Assembly: GCF_016107545.1 (NCBI RefSeq)
Contig: NZ_JABASS010000005.1
Location: forward strand, 116,726-180,725
Direction: 5' to 3'
DNA length: 64,000 nucleotides
Source: Psychrobacter namhaensis
GTDB lineage: Bacteria; Pseudomonadota; Gammaproteobacteria; Pseudomonadales; Moraxellaceae
Shown: positions 49,437 to 57,838 of the stretch, piece after piece
Numbering within the stretch: the first letter of the stretch is position 1
Layout: every line of letters begins with the position of its first letter
Notes under the pieces: model-generated
The model's input: only the letters and a program-made list of their open reading frames with translations
Database searches by the model: none
What the model was told of the DNA's origin: nothing
Position numbers and translations under genes: made by a program

Positions 49437-49466
49437 TTGACAAACCTATTATATCCATTCTTATAA
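49437..49466 (+). promoter_or_regulatory. Sigma-70 promoter of the davD/gabD-davT/gabT genes
   Basis: Consensus TTGACA (49437-49442), an 18-base spacer and TTATAA (49461-49466), about 33 bases before the start codon. Confidence 0.6.
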
Positions 49467-49498
49467 ATATTTAACCTTAAATGACAAGGAGCGTCAAA

Positions 49499-50965
49499 AT
49501 GTCACAGTCTACGCTACAGTTATCGAATCCTGATCTACTCAAACAATCCTGTCTCATCAAAGATGGTTGGCATGCGGCCAGTGATGAAGCCACCCTTGAG
49601 GTCAATAATCCCTTTAACGGTGAACTTATTGGTACGGTGCCAAGTCTCACTACCAAAGATGTGAATGACGCAGTTGCCTACTCGCATGAAGTACAAACCG
49701 CTTGGGCGGCCAAAACTGCGCAAGAGCGTGCAGATCTGTTGCAAAAATGGGCAGATCTCATCGATGCCAATAAAGAAGATCTTGCTATTATCATGACGGC
49801 TGAGCAAGGTAAGCCTTTAACCGAATCACGTGGTGAAGTTGGCTATGCCAATAGCTTTATTCGTTGGTTTGCAGAAGAAGGCAAGCGTGTCTATGGCGAT
49901 GTCATCCCTGCGAACAAGTCACAACTGCGCCATGTCATCCTAAAACAACCCGTTGGCGTTTGCGCAGCTATCACCCCATGGAACTTTCCAGCGGCAATGA
50001 TTACGAGAAAGGCGGCGCCTGCATTGGCGGCAGGCTGTACGATGATCATCAAACCTGCGACCGAAACCCCATTTTCTGCTCTAGCATTAGGCGTATTGGC
50101 TGAGCAAGCGGGCATTCCAGCAGGCGTTATTCAAGTGGTCACTGGCAAAGCATCAACCATCGGCGACATTTTAACAGGCGATGCCCGTATTCATAAGCTA
50201 TCGTTTACTGGCTCTACTGAAGTCGGTCGAACGCTGATGGCTCAATGTGCGCCAACCATTAAGAAGTTATCACTAGAGCTTGGTGGTAACGCACCATTTA
50301 TCGTCTTTGACGATGCCGATTTAGAGGCAGCGGCGGATGGCTTAATCGCCTCTAAATACCGCAATGCTGGGCAAACCTGTGTTTGCGCCAACCGCATCTA
50401 TGTGCAAGACAGCATTAAAGATCAGTTTTTAGACGTGTTCGTTAAAAAAGTGGCTGAGCTTAATGTTGGTAATGGTATGGATGACGGCGTCGATATCGGC
50501 CCTCTTATTAATCAAAAAGCCTTAGAAAAAGTACAAGCACTGCTAAAAGATGCGCTAGATAAAGGGGCCACGCTCATCGCTGGTGGAAGCACGAATAACG
50601 CCTCAGAGCTGACCTACAATCCCACTGTGATTACAGATATTAGCCACGATATGGACATTGCCTCTGAGGAAATCTTCGGTCCGATCGCGACCATCTTTAC
50701 CTTCAAAGACGAAGCAGAGGTCATCCGTCAAGCCAACGACACGATCTATGGTTTGGCCGCGTATTTTTACAGTGGTGATTATGCACGCTCATGGCGCGTG
50801 ACCGAAGGACTTGAGTACGGCATCATCGGCCATAATACGGGTTTGATTTCGACGGAAGTTGCGCCATTTGGCGGCGTGAAGCAGTCAGGCTTTGGCCGTG
50901 AAGGCTCAAAATACGGCATTGAAGAGTATGTGGTGACCAAATACTGGTGCTCTGATATCAGTTAA
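49499..50965 (+). CDS. gabD: Glutarate-semialdehyde / succinate-semialdehyde dehydrogenase (DavD/GabD)
   Basis: NAD(P)-dependent aldehyde dehydrogenase, 488 residues: SFTGSTEVGR, active Glu in LELGGNAPFIVF and catalytic Cys294 in NAGQTCVCANRIYVQ, the GabD-type signature. Sequence cannot separate C4 from C5 semialdehydes; gcdH and a CoA-transferase next door favour glutarate semialdehyde. Start ATG 49499 has AAGGAG 7 bases upstream; an ATG at 49481 overlaps that site. First gene after the palindrome and TTGACA promoter. Confidence 0.92.
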   Translation: MSQSTLQLSNPDLLKQSCLIKDGWHAASDEATLEVNNPFNGELIGTVPSLTTKDVNDAVAYSHEVQTAWAAKTAQERADLLQKWADLIDANKEDLAIIMTAEQGKPLTESRGEVGYANSFIRWFAEEGKRVYGDVIPANKSQLRHVILKQPVGVCAAITPWNFPAAMITRKAAPALAAGCTMIIKPATETPFSALALGVLAEQAGIPAGVIQVVTGKASTIGDILTGDARIHKLSFTGSTEVGRTLMAQCAPTIKKLSLELGGNAPFIVFDDADLEAAADGLIASKYRNAGQTCVCANRIYVQDSIKDQFLDVFVKKVAELNVGNGMDDGVDIGPLINQKALEKVQALLKDALDKGATLIAGGSTNNASELTYNPTVITDISHDMDIASEEIFGPIATIFTFKDEAEVIRQANDTIYGLAAYFYSGDYARSWRVTEGLEYGIIGHNTGLISTEVAPFGGVKQSGFGREGSKYGIEEYVVTKYWCSDIS

Positions 50966-51128
50966 TAGTGTCGATAAACGATTCATTATTAGTAAGACAT
51001 TTTAGACATCTTTGGGGGTTTACGACAAACGAGTCCCATTCGCGGTCTAGCACATATCCAATAAACCAGCAGTCAACCGCCAATCAACTAATGGCACTTA
51101 TGTTACAAATAAAGAAAAGGACATTCTT

Positions 51129-52391
51129 ATGACAACGACCAATCAATCACTACTAGAGCGCCGCAAAGCGGTATTACCAACAGGACTTGGTGTGGCCTTT
51201 CCTATCTTTGCAGAAAAAGCAAAGAACTCAGAAGTATGGGATATTGAAGGCAATCGCTATATCGATTTTGTCGGCGGCATCTCAGTATTAAACACGGGGC
51301 ACAGCCATCCAAAAATCACTCAGCGCGTGCACGAGCAGCTAGACAAATTTACGCATACTGCTGCCCAGATGATCAACTATGAGTGCTATGTTGATTTGGC
51401 TGAGAAACTGTGCGAAAAAGCCCCTATCAGCGGTGACACAAAGGCTTTCTTTTTGACCACGGGGGCAGAAGCCGTCGAAAACTGCATTAAGATTGCTCGT
51501 GCTAAAACGGGGCGTCCAGGGGTGATCTCTTTCGTTGGTGGCTGGCATGGCCGCACCTTAATGTGCATGAGTCTCACGGGCAAAGTACTGCCTTACAAAA
51601 AGAATTTTGGTCCTATGCCAGGCCCTGTGTTTCATGCCCTGTTCCCTGCTGAAGAGTTAAATGTCACAGAAGCACAAGCCCTACATAGCCTTGAGATGAT
51701 TTTCCAAGCAGATATCGACCCTAGTGAAGTGGCGGCAATGATCATAGAGCCAGTACAGGGTGAGGGCGGCTTTCACCAAGTAACCCCATCATTTGCCAAA
51801 GCGTTACGCGATATCTGTGATATGCACGGCATCGTTCTTATTTTTGATGAAGTACAGTGTGGTTTTGCCAGAACAGGTACGCTGTTTGCGAGTGAGCAGT
51901 TGGGCGTTGAGCCGGATCTGATGACCAGTGCCAAGAGTTTGGCGGGTGGTTATCCTATCTCGGCAGTTATTGGTCGCGCTGAGATTATGGACGCGCCGCA
52001 AGTGGGCGGTTTGGGTGGTACTTATGCTGGTAACCCATTGGCGTGTGTGGCTGCGCTTGCCGTCATAGAAGTGATCGAAGAAGAAAATCTGCTTGAGCGC
52101 AGTGTTGAGATTGGCGACAAAATTGAGGCGTTCTTAAAAGGTCTCAATCTAAGCAGTATCGGTAATATTCGTCACAAAGGCGCTATGTTAGCGTTCGATT
52201 TGATCGATAGTGAAGGCAGACCCGATACCGTGGCAACTGCTAACCTAAAAGCAAAATCATTTGAGCAAGGTTTGCTATTAGCGTCTTGCGGAATGTATGG
52301 CAATGCGATACGTGTGATGGTGCCACTGACCGTTGAAGACGAAGTACTACAAGAAGGCCTTGATATTATCAAAGGTATTCTAACGGCTTAA
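51129..52391 (+). CDS. gabT: 5-aminovalerate / 4-aminobutyrate aminotransferase (DavT/GabT)
   Basis: Class III PLP aminotransferase, 420 residues: SVLNTGHSHPKI, TTGAEAVENCIKIAR, GWHGRT, EPVQGEGGF, FDEVQCGFARTG and Schiff-base Lys269 in TSAKSLAGGYP. It transfers the omega-amino group to 2-oxoglutarate. GABA and 5-aminovalerate versions are alike; context favours 5-aminovalerate. 163 bases after the dehydrogenase gene with AAAGGA before the ATG; same operon likely, ended by the terminator at 52523. Confidence 0.93.
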   Translation: MTTTNQSLLERRKAVLPTGLGVAFPIFAEKAKNSEVWDIEGNRYIDFVGGISVLNTGHSHPKITQRVHEQLDKFTHTAAQMINYECYVDLAEKLCEKAPISGDTKAFFLTTGAEAVENCIKIARAKTGRPGVISFVGGWHGRTLMCMSLTGKVLPYKKNFGPMPGPVFHALFPAEELNVTEAQALHSLEMIFQADIDPSEVAAMIIEPVQGEGGFHQVTPSFAKALRDICDMHGIVLIFDEVQCGFARTGTLFASEQLGVEPDLMTSAKSLAGGYPISAVIGRAEIMDAPQVGGLGGTYAGNPLACVAALAVIEVIEEENLLERSVEIGDKIEAFLKGLNLSSIGNIRHKGAMLAFDLIDSEGRPDTVATANLKAKSFEQGLLLASCGMYGNAIRVMVPLTVEDEVLQEGLDIIKGILTA

Positions 52392-52522
52392 GAGGTAGCA
52401 AGCCTCATTTTATTTACTATAGCGACGGATCGCTTTTAATCACACACTGACTTTGGTTAAAAAGTTGTAGTTACGATAATGGCAAGGCTGCCCTCATGAC
52501 ACTCGCTTTGAGTGTGTTGTTC

Positions 52523-52560
52523 AACGGCGCCTTGCAAATCAAGGCGCCGTTTCTGTTTCT
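52523..52560 (+). terminator. Intrinsic terminator after davT/gabT
   Basis: Perfect 12-bp stem AACGGCGCCTTG/CAAGGCGCCGTT with a 5-base loop and a T-rich tail. It lies in the 325-base gap before the permease, which also holds a small CACTC/GAGTG hairpin at 52499-52513. Confidence 0.85.
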
Positions 52561-52716
52561 GTTTTTGCTGTGGCTGTTGGGCACTAGACAAAGAACACAC
52601 GACCGCTTTGAGACGCAACGGCGTACATAGTAAATACGATGGGTGCTATTCCACTAAACACAAATGGTGTAACTGTAAAAGGTTCACATGGATGACACAC
52701 AGACAAGGAGTAGGTT

Positions 52717-54159
52717 ATGTCTGAACTACGAAAATCGCTAGGGACGTTAGATATTATTGCCCTCGCATTTGGTGCTATGGTTGGTTGGGGCTGGGTGGTT
52801 TTGGCTGGCGGTTGGATTTTATCTGCGGGTACTTGGGGGGCGATGCTGGCATTTTTGGTAGGCGGGCTGGCGGTGATACTGATTGGTGTGACTTATGCTG
52901 AGCTTGCAGCCTCAATGCCCATCACCGGTGGAGAGCATACTTATACGCATCGAGCACTAGGGGTCAATGTCTCCTTTATCTGCTCGTGGAGTATTTTATT
53001 TGGTTATTTTTCAGTGGTGGCTTTTGAAGCCGTTGCCCTGCCGACGGTCGTAGAGTACTTTATTCCTAACTACAGCCAAGGTTATCTCTGGACCATCGCT
53101 GGCTGGGACGTCTACGCCACTTGGGTGGGTGTCGGGATGCTGGGATCGGTCATTGTCACTTGGCTGAATGTACGCGGTATGGAAGTCAGTGCTTGGTTTC
53201 AAAAAACCGCAGTACTGGGTATTTTGTTTGTCGGTACCTTATTGTTCATCGGTGCTGTCTTGTTCAATCCTGAGACTTCAAACTCAGTGCAAGCACCAGC
53301 CTTTATCGGGGGTATCGGCGGTATCATGGCCGTTATTGTGATGGTGCCCTTTATGTTTGTGGGTTTTGATGTCATTCCGCAGGCGGCAGAGGAGATTGAT
53401 CTTACTCGTCCTAATATTGGCAAATTTCTGATTGTTTCTATTGTCGTTGCCGTCATATGGTATGTCGGTATTGCTTGGAGTGTGGGTACAACGTTGCCAT
53501 TGGTACAAGCAGAAAACTCGACGCTTGCGACTGCTGACGCAATGACCAATGCATGGCAAGGCAAATGGGCGGGTATTTTATTGGTGATTGGTGGCGTGCT
53601 TGGTATTTTGTCCAGCTGGAATGCGTTTTTGATTGGTGGTAGTCGTCTGCTTTATGCCATGTCAAAAGCCCATATGTTGCCAGCGTTCTTGGGCAAACTG
53701 CATCCAAAATACAATACGCCCGTCAATGCGATTTTGTTGATTGGTGGTTTGGCGACGCTTGCGCCATTATTTGGTCGTAAAATGTTGGTTTGGATTGTTG
53801 ATGCTGGTGGTTTTGGTATCGTCATTGCCTATACCTGTGTTGCGATATCGTTCTTGGTACTTCGTTATCGTGAGCCTGATATGGTGCGTCCATTCAAAAT
53901 ACCCGCCGGTAAGCTGGTCGGCATGATAACGATTGCACTGAGTATTGGTATGTTAATATTATATATGCCAGGTATGCCCTCAGCACTGACAGCGATTGAA
54001 TGGTGGATCTTCTTGGGTTGGACAGTGCTTGGTATCGTGTTGTACGGTTATGCAAGGGTGAAATATCCGGGGATTAGTGAGTCGATTATGGCAGAAGAGC
54101 TGCGTGAATTAAAAATCGTCAATCAGTTGTGGTTAAAAGACAATCCACCTAAACGATAA
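52717..54159 (+). CDS. APC superfamily amino acid permease
   Basis: 480 residues with 12 predicted helices. The N-terminal helix LGTLDIIALAFGAMVGWGWVVLAGGW is the APC hallmark (substrate-backbone binding loop), and AELAASMPITGGEHTY follows. Likely imports the amino acid degraded by the neighbouring genes (5-aminovalerate, GABA or lysine); the substrate is inference from position. A terminator separates it from davT, so it needs its own promoter. AAGGAG is 8 bases before the ATG. Confidence 0.88.
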   Translation: MSELRKSLGTLDIIALAFGAMVGWGWVVLAGGWILSAGTWGAMLAFLVGGLAVILIGVTYAELAASMPITGGEHTYTHRALGVNVSFICSWSILFGYFSVVAFEAVALPTVVEYFIPNYSQGYLWTIAGWDVYATWVGVGMLGSVIVTWLNVRGMEVSAWFQKTAVLGILFVGTLLFIGAVLFNPETSNSVQAPAFIGGIGGIMAVIVMVPFMFVGFDVIPQAAEEIDLTRPNIGKFLIVSIVVAVIWYVGIAWSVGTTLPLVQAENSTLATADAMTNAWQGKWAGILLVIGGVLGILSSWNAFLIGGSRLLYAMSKAHMLPAFLGKLHPKYNTPVNAILLIGGLATLAPLFGRKMLVWIVDAGGFGIVIAYTCVAISFLVLRYREPDMVRPFKIPAGKLVGMITIALSIGMLILYMPGMPSALTAIEWWIFLGWTVLGIVLYGYARVKYPGISESIMAEELRELKIVNQLWLKDNPPKR

Positions 54160-54203
54160 AATTGTTAATGAGAGACGTTTTTAAATAAGTTGTCCTTCAA
54201 AAC

Positions 54204-54235
54204 AAAAGCCTAACATGCAATGTTAGGCTTTTTTT
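54204..54235. terminator. Bidirectional terminator between the permease and glycosyltransferase genes
   Basis: AAAAGCCTAACAT pairs with its exact reverse complement around GCA; seven T follow. Confidence 0.85.
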
Positions 54236-54302
54236 CTGAACTGTCCCGTCCTGAAATAAATTATCATATTTAGGTCAAAATGAATTGATGATAGACCTAG
54301 AC

Positions 54303-55709
54303 TTATAGATCTTTGTTGTTTTGAACGATACCTTTTTGAACGATACTTTTTTGGCTGCTATCGTCTTGAACGGTGTCTGAGTCAGTTGGCATCTTGGACT
54401 TATTTGTCGTTTTAGGCGTTTTTTTTAGCAGCTTGACTTTAGCGTCTTTATTTGGAGGCTCAGGCTGTAGAGTGGTGGTCGCAGCGTTTGTATCAGGCGA
54501 CTTACGGACAGCGTCAGAGGGTTTTTTTAAGCTTCTTTTGATTCTACTTACTGCTACGGCATCGGTTTCGGCTTGTTCTTCTGCTAGTGCTATGTCGTAT
54601 AGATCTTGATAGACGGCTAGGGTTTCTTCAATCATCTCGCGCATGGTGAATTTATTTGTCATCTCAGGACGCGTGACGCTTTCTAATTGGTTTTTAACGG
54701 CTTTACACAGGGCTTTGGCGTTGTACTTTTTAACCAGACCTTGCGGATAGAGCGGCTGTAGAATCTCACTAAAAGCCGCTTGGTCCCAACCAATAACAGG
54801 CGTGCCTAAATGAATCGCTTGTAGGGCATTGATACCAATCGATTCAGGCTCATTAGCAAGCGCCATCACGATATTCGCTGCTGAGAGCCACTCACGCATG
54901 TCGTTACGTTTGCTGCCTACGTAAGTGATGCGATCGGCCAAACCTAGTGCATTGGTACGCTGACGAAAGTCTTCATGAGCGACGTCATCATCTCTGTAAT
55001 CCTCATCCATAATAATGACGTGGATATTAGGAAACTGCTCTTGTAAATTGCCCAAAATATCAATCAACCACTCTTGGCCGTACTCGTTACCGATGACCGT
55101 GGGAAACACCAGCCACTTCTTATGCTCAAGCTCAGGGTATTCAGCGAAAGTGTGCCGTAACCAATAGACTGAAGGGTTATGCCGGTAAGGGTAGCGGCGA
55201 GTATCGACCCCGCGATAGATTCGTTTAATGGTTTTAGGGTCGGCGTCTTCAAGACGTAGCCCTTTTTTTAGATAATTGGTCACACTATCAGACACCGTAA
55301 TGATGGTGTCGACAGCAAGCAGTGCTTGTGAATATTTATTGATAGGATAAAAGCCATACATGGTTGAGACCAGTTTTGGCATGCGCTTGACACGCGCGCG
55401 ACGTAGGGCTAAATGTAGTATCCAAGCAGGCGTACGCGAATGCACATGAATAACGTCAGGATCGTATTTTTCAATCAGCCGGCGCAGTGCGGTGACTTGC
55501 AGTAGTGATAGCCAAGACTTTTTATTCATATGCAGCTGATGATATATATTCCCGTCACGCTTTAGGCGTTTCACCAAATCATTGTCCTCATCAGCGCTGG
55601 AGACGATGATGGAGGTATGCTCGTTTTTGACCAAGGCGCGTCCAAGATGAAAAATACCGCGCTCGGATTCATCATGCTTTAAGGACGACAGTAAGCGCAT
55701 AACTTTCAT
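54303..55709 (-). CDS. Glycosyltransferase family 4-like protein
   Basis: 468 residues. N-terminal half is a GT-B fold start (MKVMRLLSSLKHDESERG, DVIHVHSRTPAWILHLALRRA), and the C-terminal half has the GT4 donor motif: MREWLSAANIVMALANEPESIGINALQAIHLGTPVIG with E-x7-E. Residues after about 385 form an unusual Lys/Ser/Thr/Asp-rich tail with an almost tandem IVQKGIVQ. Probably envelope polysaccharide or LOS synthesis. No other polysaccharide genes lie nearby. ATG 55709 is preferred to a GTG five codons earlier. Confidence 0.87.
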   Translation of the reverse strand: MKVMRLLSSLKHDESERGIFHLGRALVKNEHTSIIVSSADEDNDLVKRLKRDGNIYHQLHMNKKSWLSLLQVTALRRLIEKYDPDVIHVHSRTPAWILHLALRRARVKRMPKLVSTMYGFYPINKYSQALLAVDTIITVSDSVTNYLKKGLRLEDADPKTIKRIYRGVDTRRYPYRHNPSVYWLRHTFAEYPELEHKKWLVFPTVIGNEYGQEWLIDILGNLQEQFPNIHVIIMDEDYRDDDVAHEDFRQRTNALGLADRITYVGSKRNDMREWLSAANIVMALANEPESIGINALQAIHLGTPVIGWDQAAFSEILQPLYPQGLVKKYNAKALCKAVKNQLESVTRPEMTNKFTMREMIEETLAVYQDLYDIALAEEQAETDAVAVSRIKRSLKKPSDAVRKSPDTNAATTTLQPEPPNKDAKVKLLKKTPKTTNKSKMPTDSDTVQDDSSQKSIVQKGIVQNNKDL

Positions 55710-55792
55710 AATAGCGTGGGTCACCAGTTAATATAATAATATCAAGCTGCTATTGTCAGTTAAAAGTGATTAAAACTCAACCTTCACGCACT

Positions 55793-55824
55793 AAAAAAGG
55801 CCTTGAGTACGCAAGGCCTTTTTT
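55793..55824 (-). terminator. Intrinsic terminator of the DUF11-type gene
   Basis: AAAAAAGGCCTTG pairs with its exact reverse complement around AGTACG. It lies 48 bases beyond the DUF11 gene stop in the minus direction. Confidence 0.8.
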
Positions 55825-55871
55825 AGGCGTAGTCGTTATCTATTCTCAATACTTTAAGGGTCGCTTTACGG

Positions 55872-56648
55872 CTACTGAACCTTTGCTCGTATAACCACGG
55901 TTTGTGTGGCATTAGGGTCGAGATTTACCAAATTCCACTTAAGACCAGAATAGCTCTCTTGAATGACGGTGGTCTTGCCAACTTGTTGAATGGTTTGATA
56001 ACGGTTGCCACCCGTGGTCGCAAGCGTTGGCAACGGGCTATTTAATGATAGTAGCTGTATGCCATTTGGTAACGAAACCATCGCATTGATGTCGTTTACT
56101 GGCTGAGTTGTCGTATTAGTATAAGTGGTATGGTATTCAATGATATCACCTGGCGCGATATGATTGGCAGGAACTGCGACTTCACGGCCAGCGCTATTTT
56201 TTAAGATTTTCATGACCTTGGTTTGGGCGTTGACGATATCAGGCGTACTAAATGTTGGTGTTAGTTGCAGGGCGTCTAAAGAAGTCGTTGTGGTGATTTG
56301 ATTGCTGATTGGTTGCGGCGTGACCGTGTTATTAGTGCCACTTTGCCGAACGACATAGCGTGGGACAGTGGTGACTTGAGTCACTGAATAAGGCATACCA
56401 TCTCGCATGGTGATACCATTCGGTGTGGCAGTGATGATGGCTGTTTTGCCATCAGAATACTGTTCAACGACGGTAGTGCTGCTGCCTGCTGTCGAGTTAA
56501 TGGCGATTTCAGGCGCAGCATTGGCTGTAGAAGCCGCGAGGGCTATACCTGCTAACATTAAAAACATGGCTGTGGTTATGGATGTGGTTTGGGCACTTGT
56601 TTTTTTGGTAGTAATAATGCCTGTTGATGTATCAACGCGCATGACCAT
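55872..56648 (-). CDS. Secreted DUF11 (conserved-repeat) domain protein
   Basis: 258 residues from ATG 56648, chosen because AAGGAG lies 6 bases upstream. Signal peptide ends near ANA-AP (helix about 28-45). After a Thr/Val-rich strand region, residues about 150-258 match the DUF11 style: AGDIIEYHTTYTNTT, a proline/asparagine-rich turn, LPNGIQLL and NLDPNATQTVVIRAKV. Such domains are Ig-like modules on secreted or surface proteins; no anchor is visible. Ends at a terminator. Function unknown. Confidence 0.83.
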   Translation of the reverse strand: MVMRVDTSTGIITTKKTSAQTTSITTAMFLMLAGIALAASTANAAPEIAINSTAGSSTTVVEQYSDGKTAIITATPNGITMRDGMPYSVTQVTTVPRYVVRQSGTNNTVTPQPISNQITTTTSLDALQLTPTFSTPDIVNAQTKVMKILKNSAGREVAVPANHIAPGDIIEYHTTYTNTTTQPVNDINAMVSLPNGIQLLSLNSPLPTLATTGGNRYQTIQQVGKTTVIQESYSGLKWNLVNLDPNATQTVVIRAKVQ

Positions 56649-56710
56649 AAAAGACTCCTTTAAAATAACAGTCAATGAAACAGCAAATAAATAACGCTTA
56701 GACAAGAAAA

Positions 56711-56753
56711 CCCCTTGTTACTTAACATGACCAGCACGTCAAATAACAAGGGG
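56711..56753 (-). terminator. Hairpin between greA and the DUF11 gene (greA terminator or leader structure)
   Basis: Perfect 10-bp stem CCCCTTGTTA/TAACAAGGGG with a 23-base loop. Read on the minus strand it is followed by TTTTCTT. It lies about 60 bases before the DUF11 start, so it may end greA transcripts or sit in the DUF11 leader. The rest of the 376-base gap shows nothing else. Confidence 0.55.
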
Positions 56754-57024
56754 ATTAGTATGGATAAAGGCCAATACTGGCATTTACTAAGCCATCATTA
56801 TTTTTTGCCCGATACCCAACCAAACGGCTAAGCAATCTCTACTCAAGTAATTATGCGCTAAAAATATTTGAGTAGAACAGCAGCATTGTGTAACTACTAC
56901 GCTATAAATAACGATACTTTGTGTTAGTTTTGCTTACTGTCTAAACCAACGACGGTTTTATACACTGTCAGCAGCGACTGCTATCAAAGCGTCTTTATCA
57001 CAAAATTTGTGACAGTCAGAAAAA

Positions 57025-57501
57025 CTAATCATATATGACTTTCATGATTTCGTACTCGACCACACCCTTTGGGGTTTCGATACGCACTTCATCGCCTTCA
57101 AACTTACCGATAAGGCCGCGAGCGATGGGTGAGTTGACTGAGATTTTGCCCGCTTTAAAGTCGGCCTCATCATCACCAACGATTTTGTACTGTTTTTCTT
57201 CTTCAGTGTCCATGTTTTCGATGATGACGCTCACACCGAATACCACACGACCATCTTTTGGTAGAGTGGTTGGGTCGATGACTTGGGCCGCACCGAGTTT
57301 GGCTTCGATATCACGGATACGCGCTTCACAAAAACCTTGTTGTTCGCGTGCTGCGTGATACTCAGCGTTTTCCTTTAGATCGCCGTGTTCGCGGGCTTCA
57401 GCGATAGAAGCGGTAATGCGTGGACGGTCGACACTTTTTAACTGTTTTAATTCGGCTTCTAAAGCCGCATGTCCTTGCGGAGTCATGGGATAACGTTGCA
57501 T
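57025..57501 (-). CDS. greA: Transcription elongation factor GreA
   Basis: Binds RNA polymerase and stimulates cleavage of backtracked transcripts. 158 residues: N-terminal coiled coil with the catalytic acidic tip ([20 protein letters not shown]) and C-terminal FKBP-like domain. AAGGA before the ATG. It follows carB, but a terminator and hairpins lie between, so it probably has its own promoter. Confidence 0.97.
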   Translation of the reverse strand: MQRYPMTPQGHAALEAELKQLKSVDRPRITASIAEAREHGDLKENAEYHAAREQQGFCEARIRDIEAKLGAAQVIDPTTLPKDGRVVFGVSVIIENMDTEEEKQYKIVGDDEADFKAGKISVNSPIARGLIGKFEGDEVRIETPKGVVEYEIMKVIYD

Positions 57502-57526
57502 GTTTTTTCCTTAAACCAATAACACC

Positions 57527-57564
57527 ACACCATCTCCTACTCTTAGCGAATAGTGAGATGGTGT
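57527..57564 (-). other. Hairpin in the greA leader
   Basis: Perfect 10-bp stem ACACCATCTC/GAGATGGTGT with partial pairing inside the 18-base loop, ending 26 bases before the greA start. No T-tract, so not an intrinsic terminator. The greA leader of E. coli is also structured and gives rise to short RNAs. Confidence 0.6.
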
Positions 57565-57688
57565 CAGCGTTGTTGCAATGAGTATGAAATATAAAAAGAG
57601 TGAGGTTCAGGCTGTATAAACTGTAAACGCCCTGTCATGTATGAGCATATATACTCATAAACTGAGGCGTACTGAACCTTATGTAATA

Positions 57689-57722
57689 AAAAGCATAGTC
57701 GCAGTTTAGCCACTATGCTTTT
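57689..57722 (-). terminator. Intrinsic terminator of carAB
   Basis: AAAAGCATAGT pairs with ACTATGCTTTT around a 12-base loop; minus-strand reading ends in CTTTTTATT. About 115 bases after the carB stop. Confidence 0.7.
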
Positions 57723-57838
57723 AGGTCTGTCTTTTTAAAGGTATTATTTTTTTAAAGCACTATTGTCATATAAAAACCCATAACAGGTTTCGCATAAGCT
57801 TTTACATAAGCCTGACGGTTATGCTTAATCTACTGAAA

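Noticed and set aside
52512..52724. Small plus-strand frame before the permease
   Set aside because: It runs through the davT terminator hairpin and is rich in Cys and Arg, with no family resemblance.
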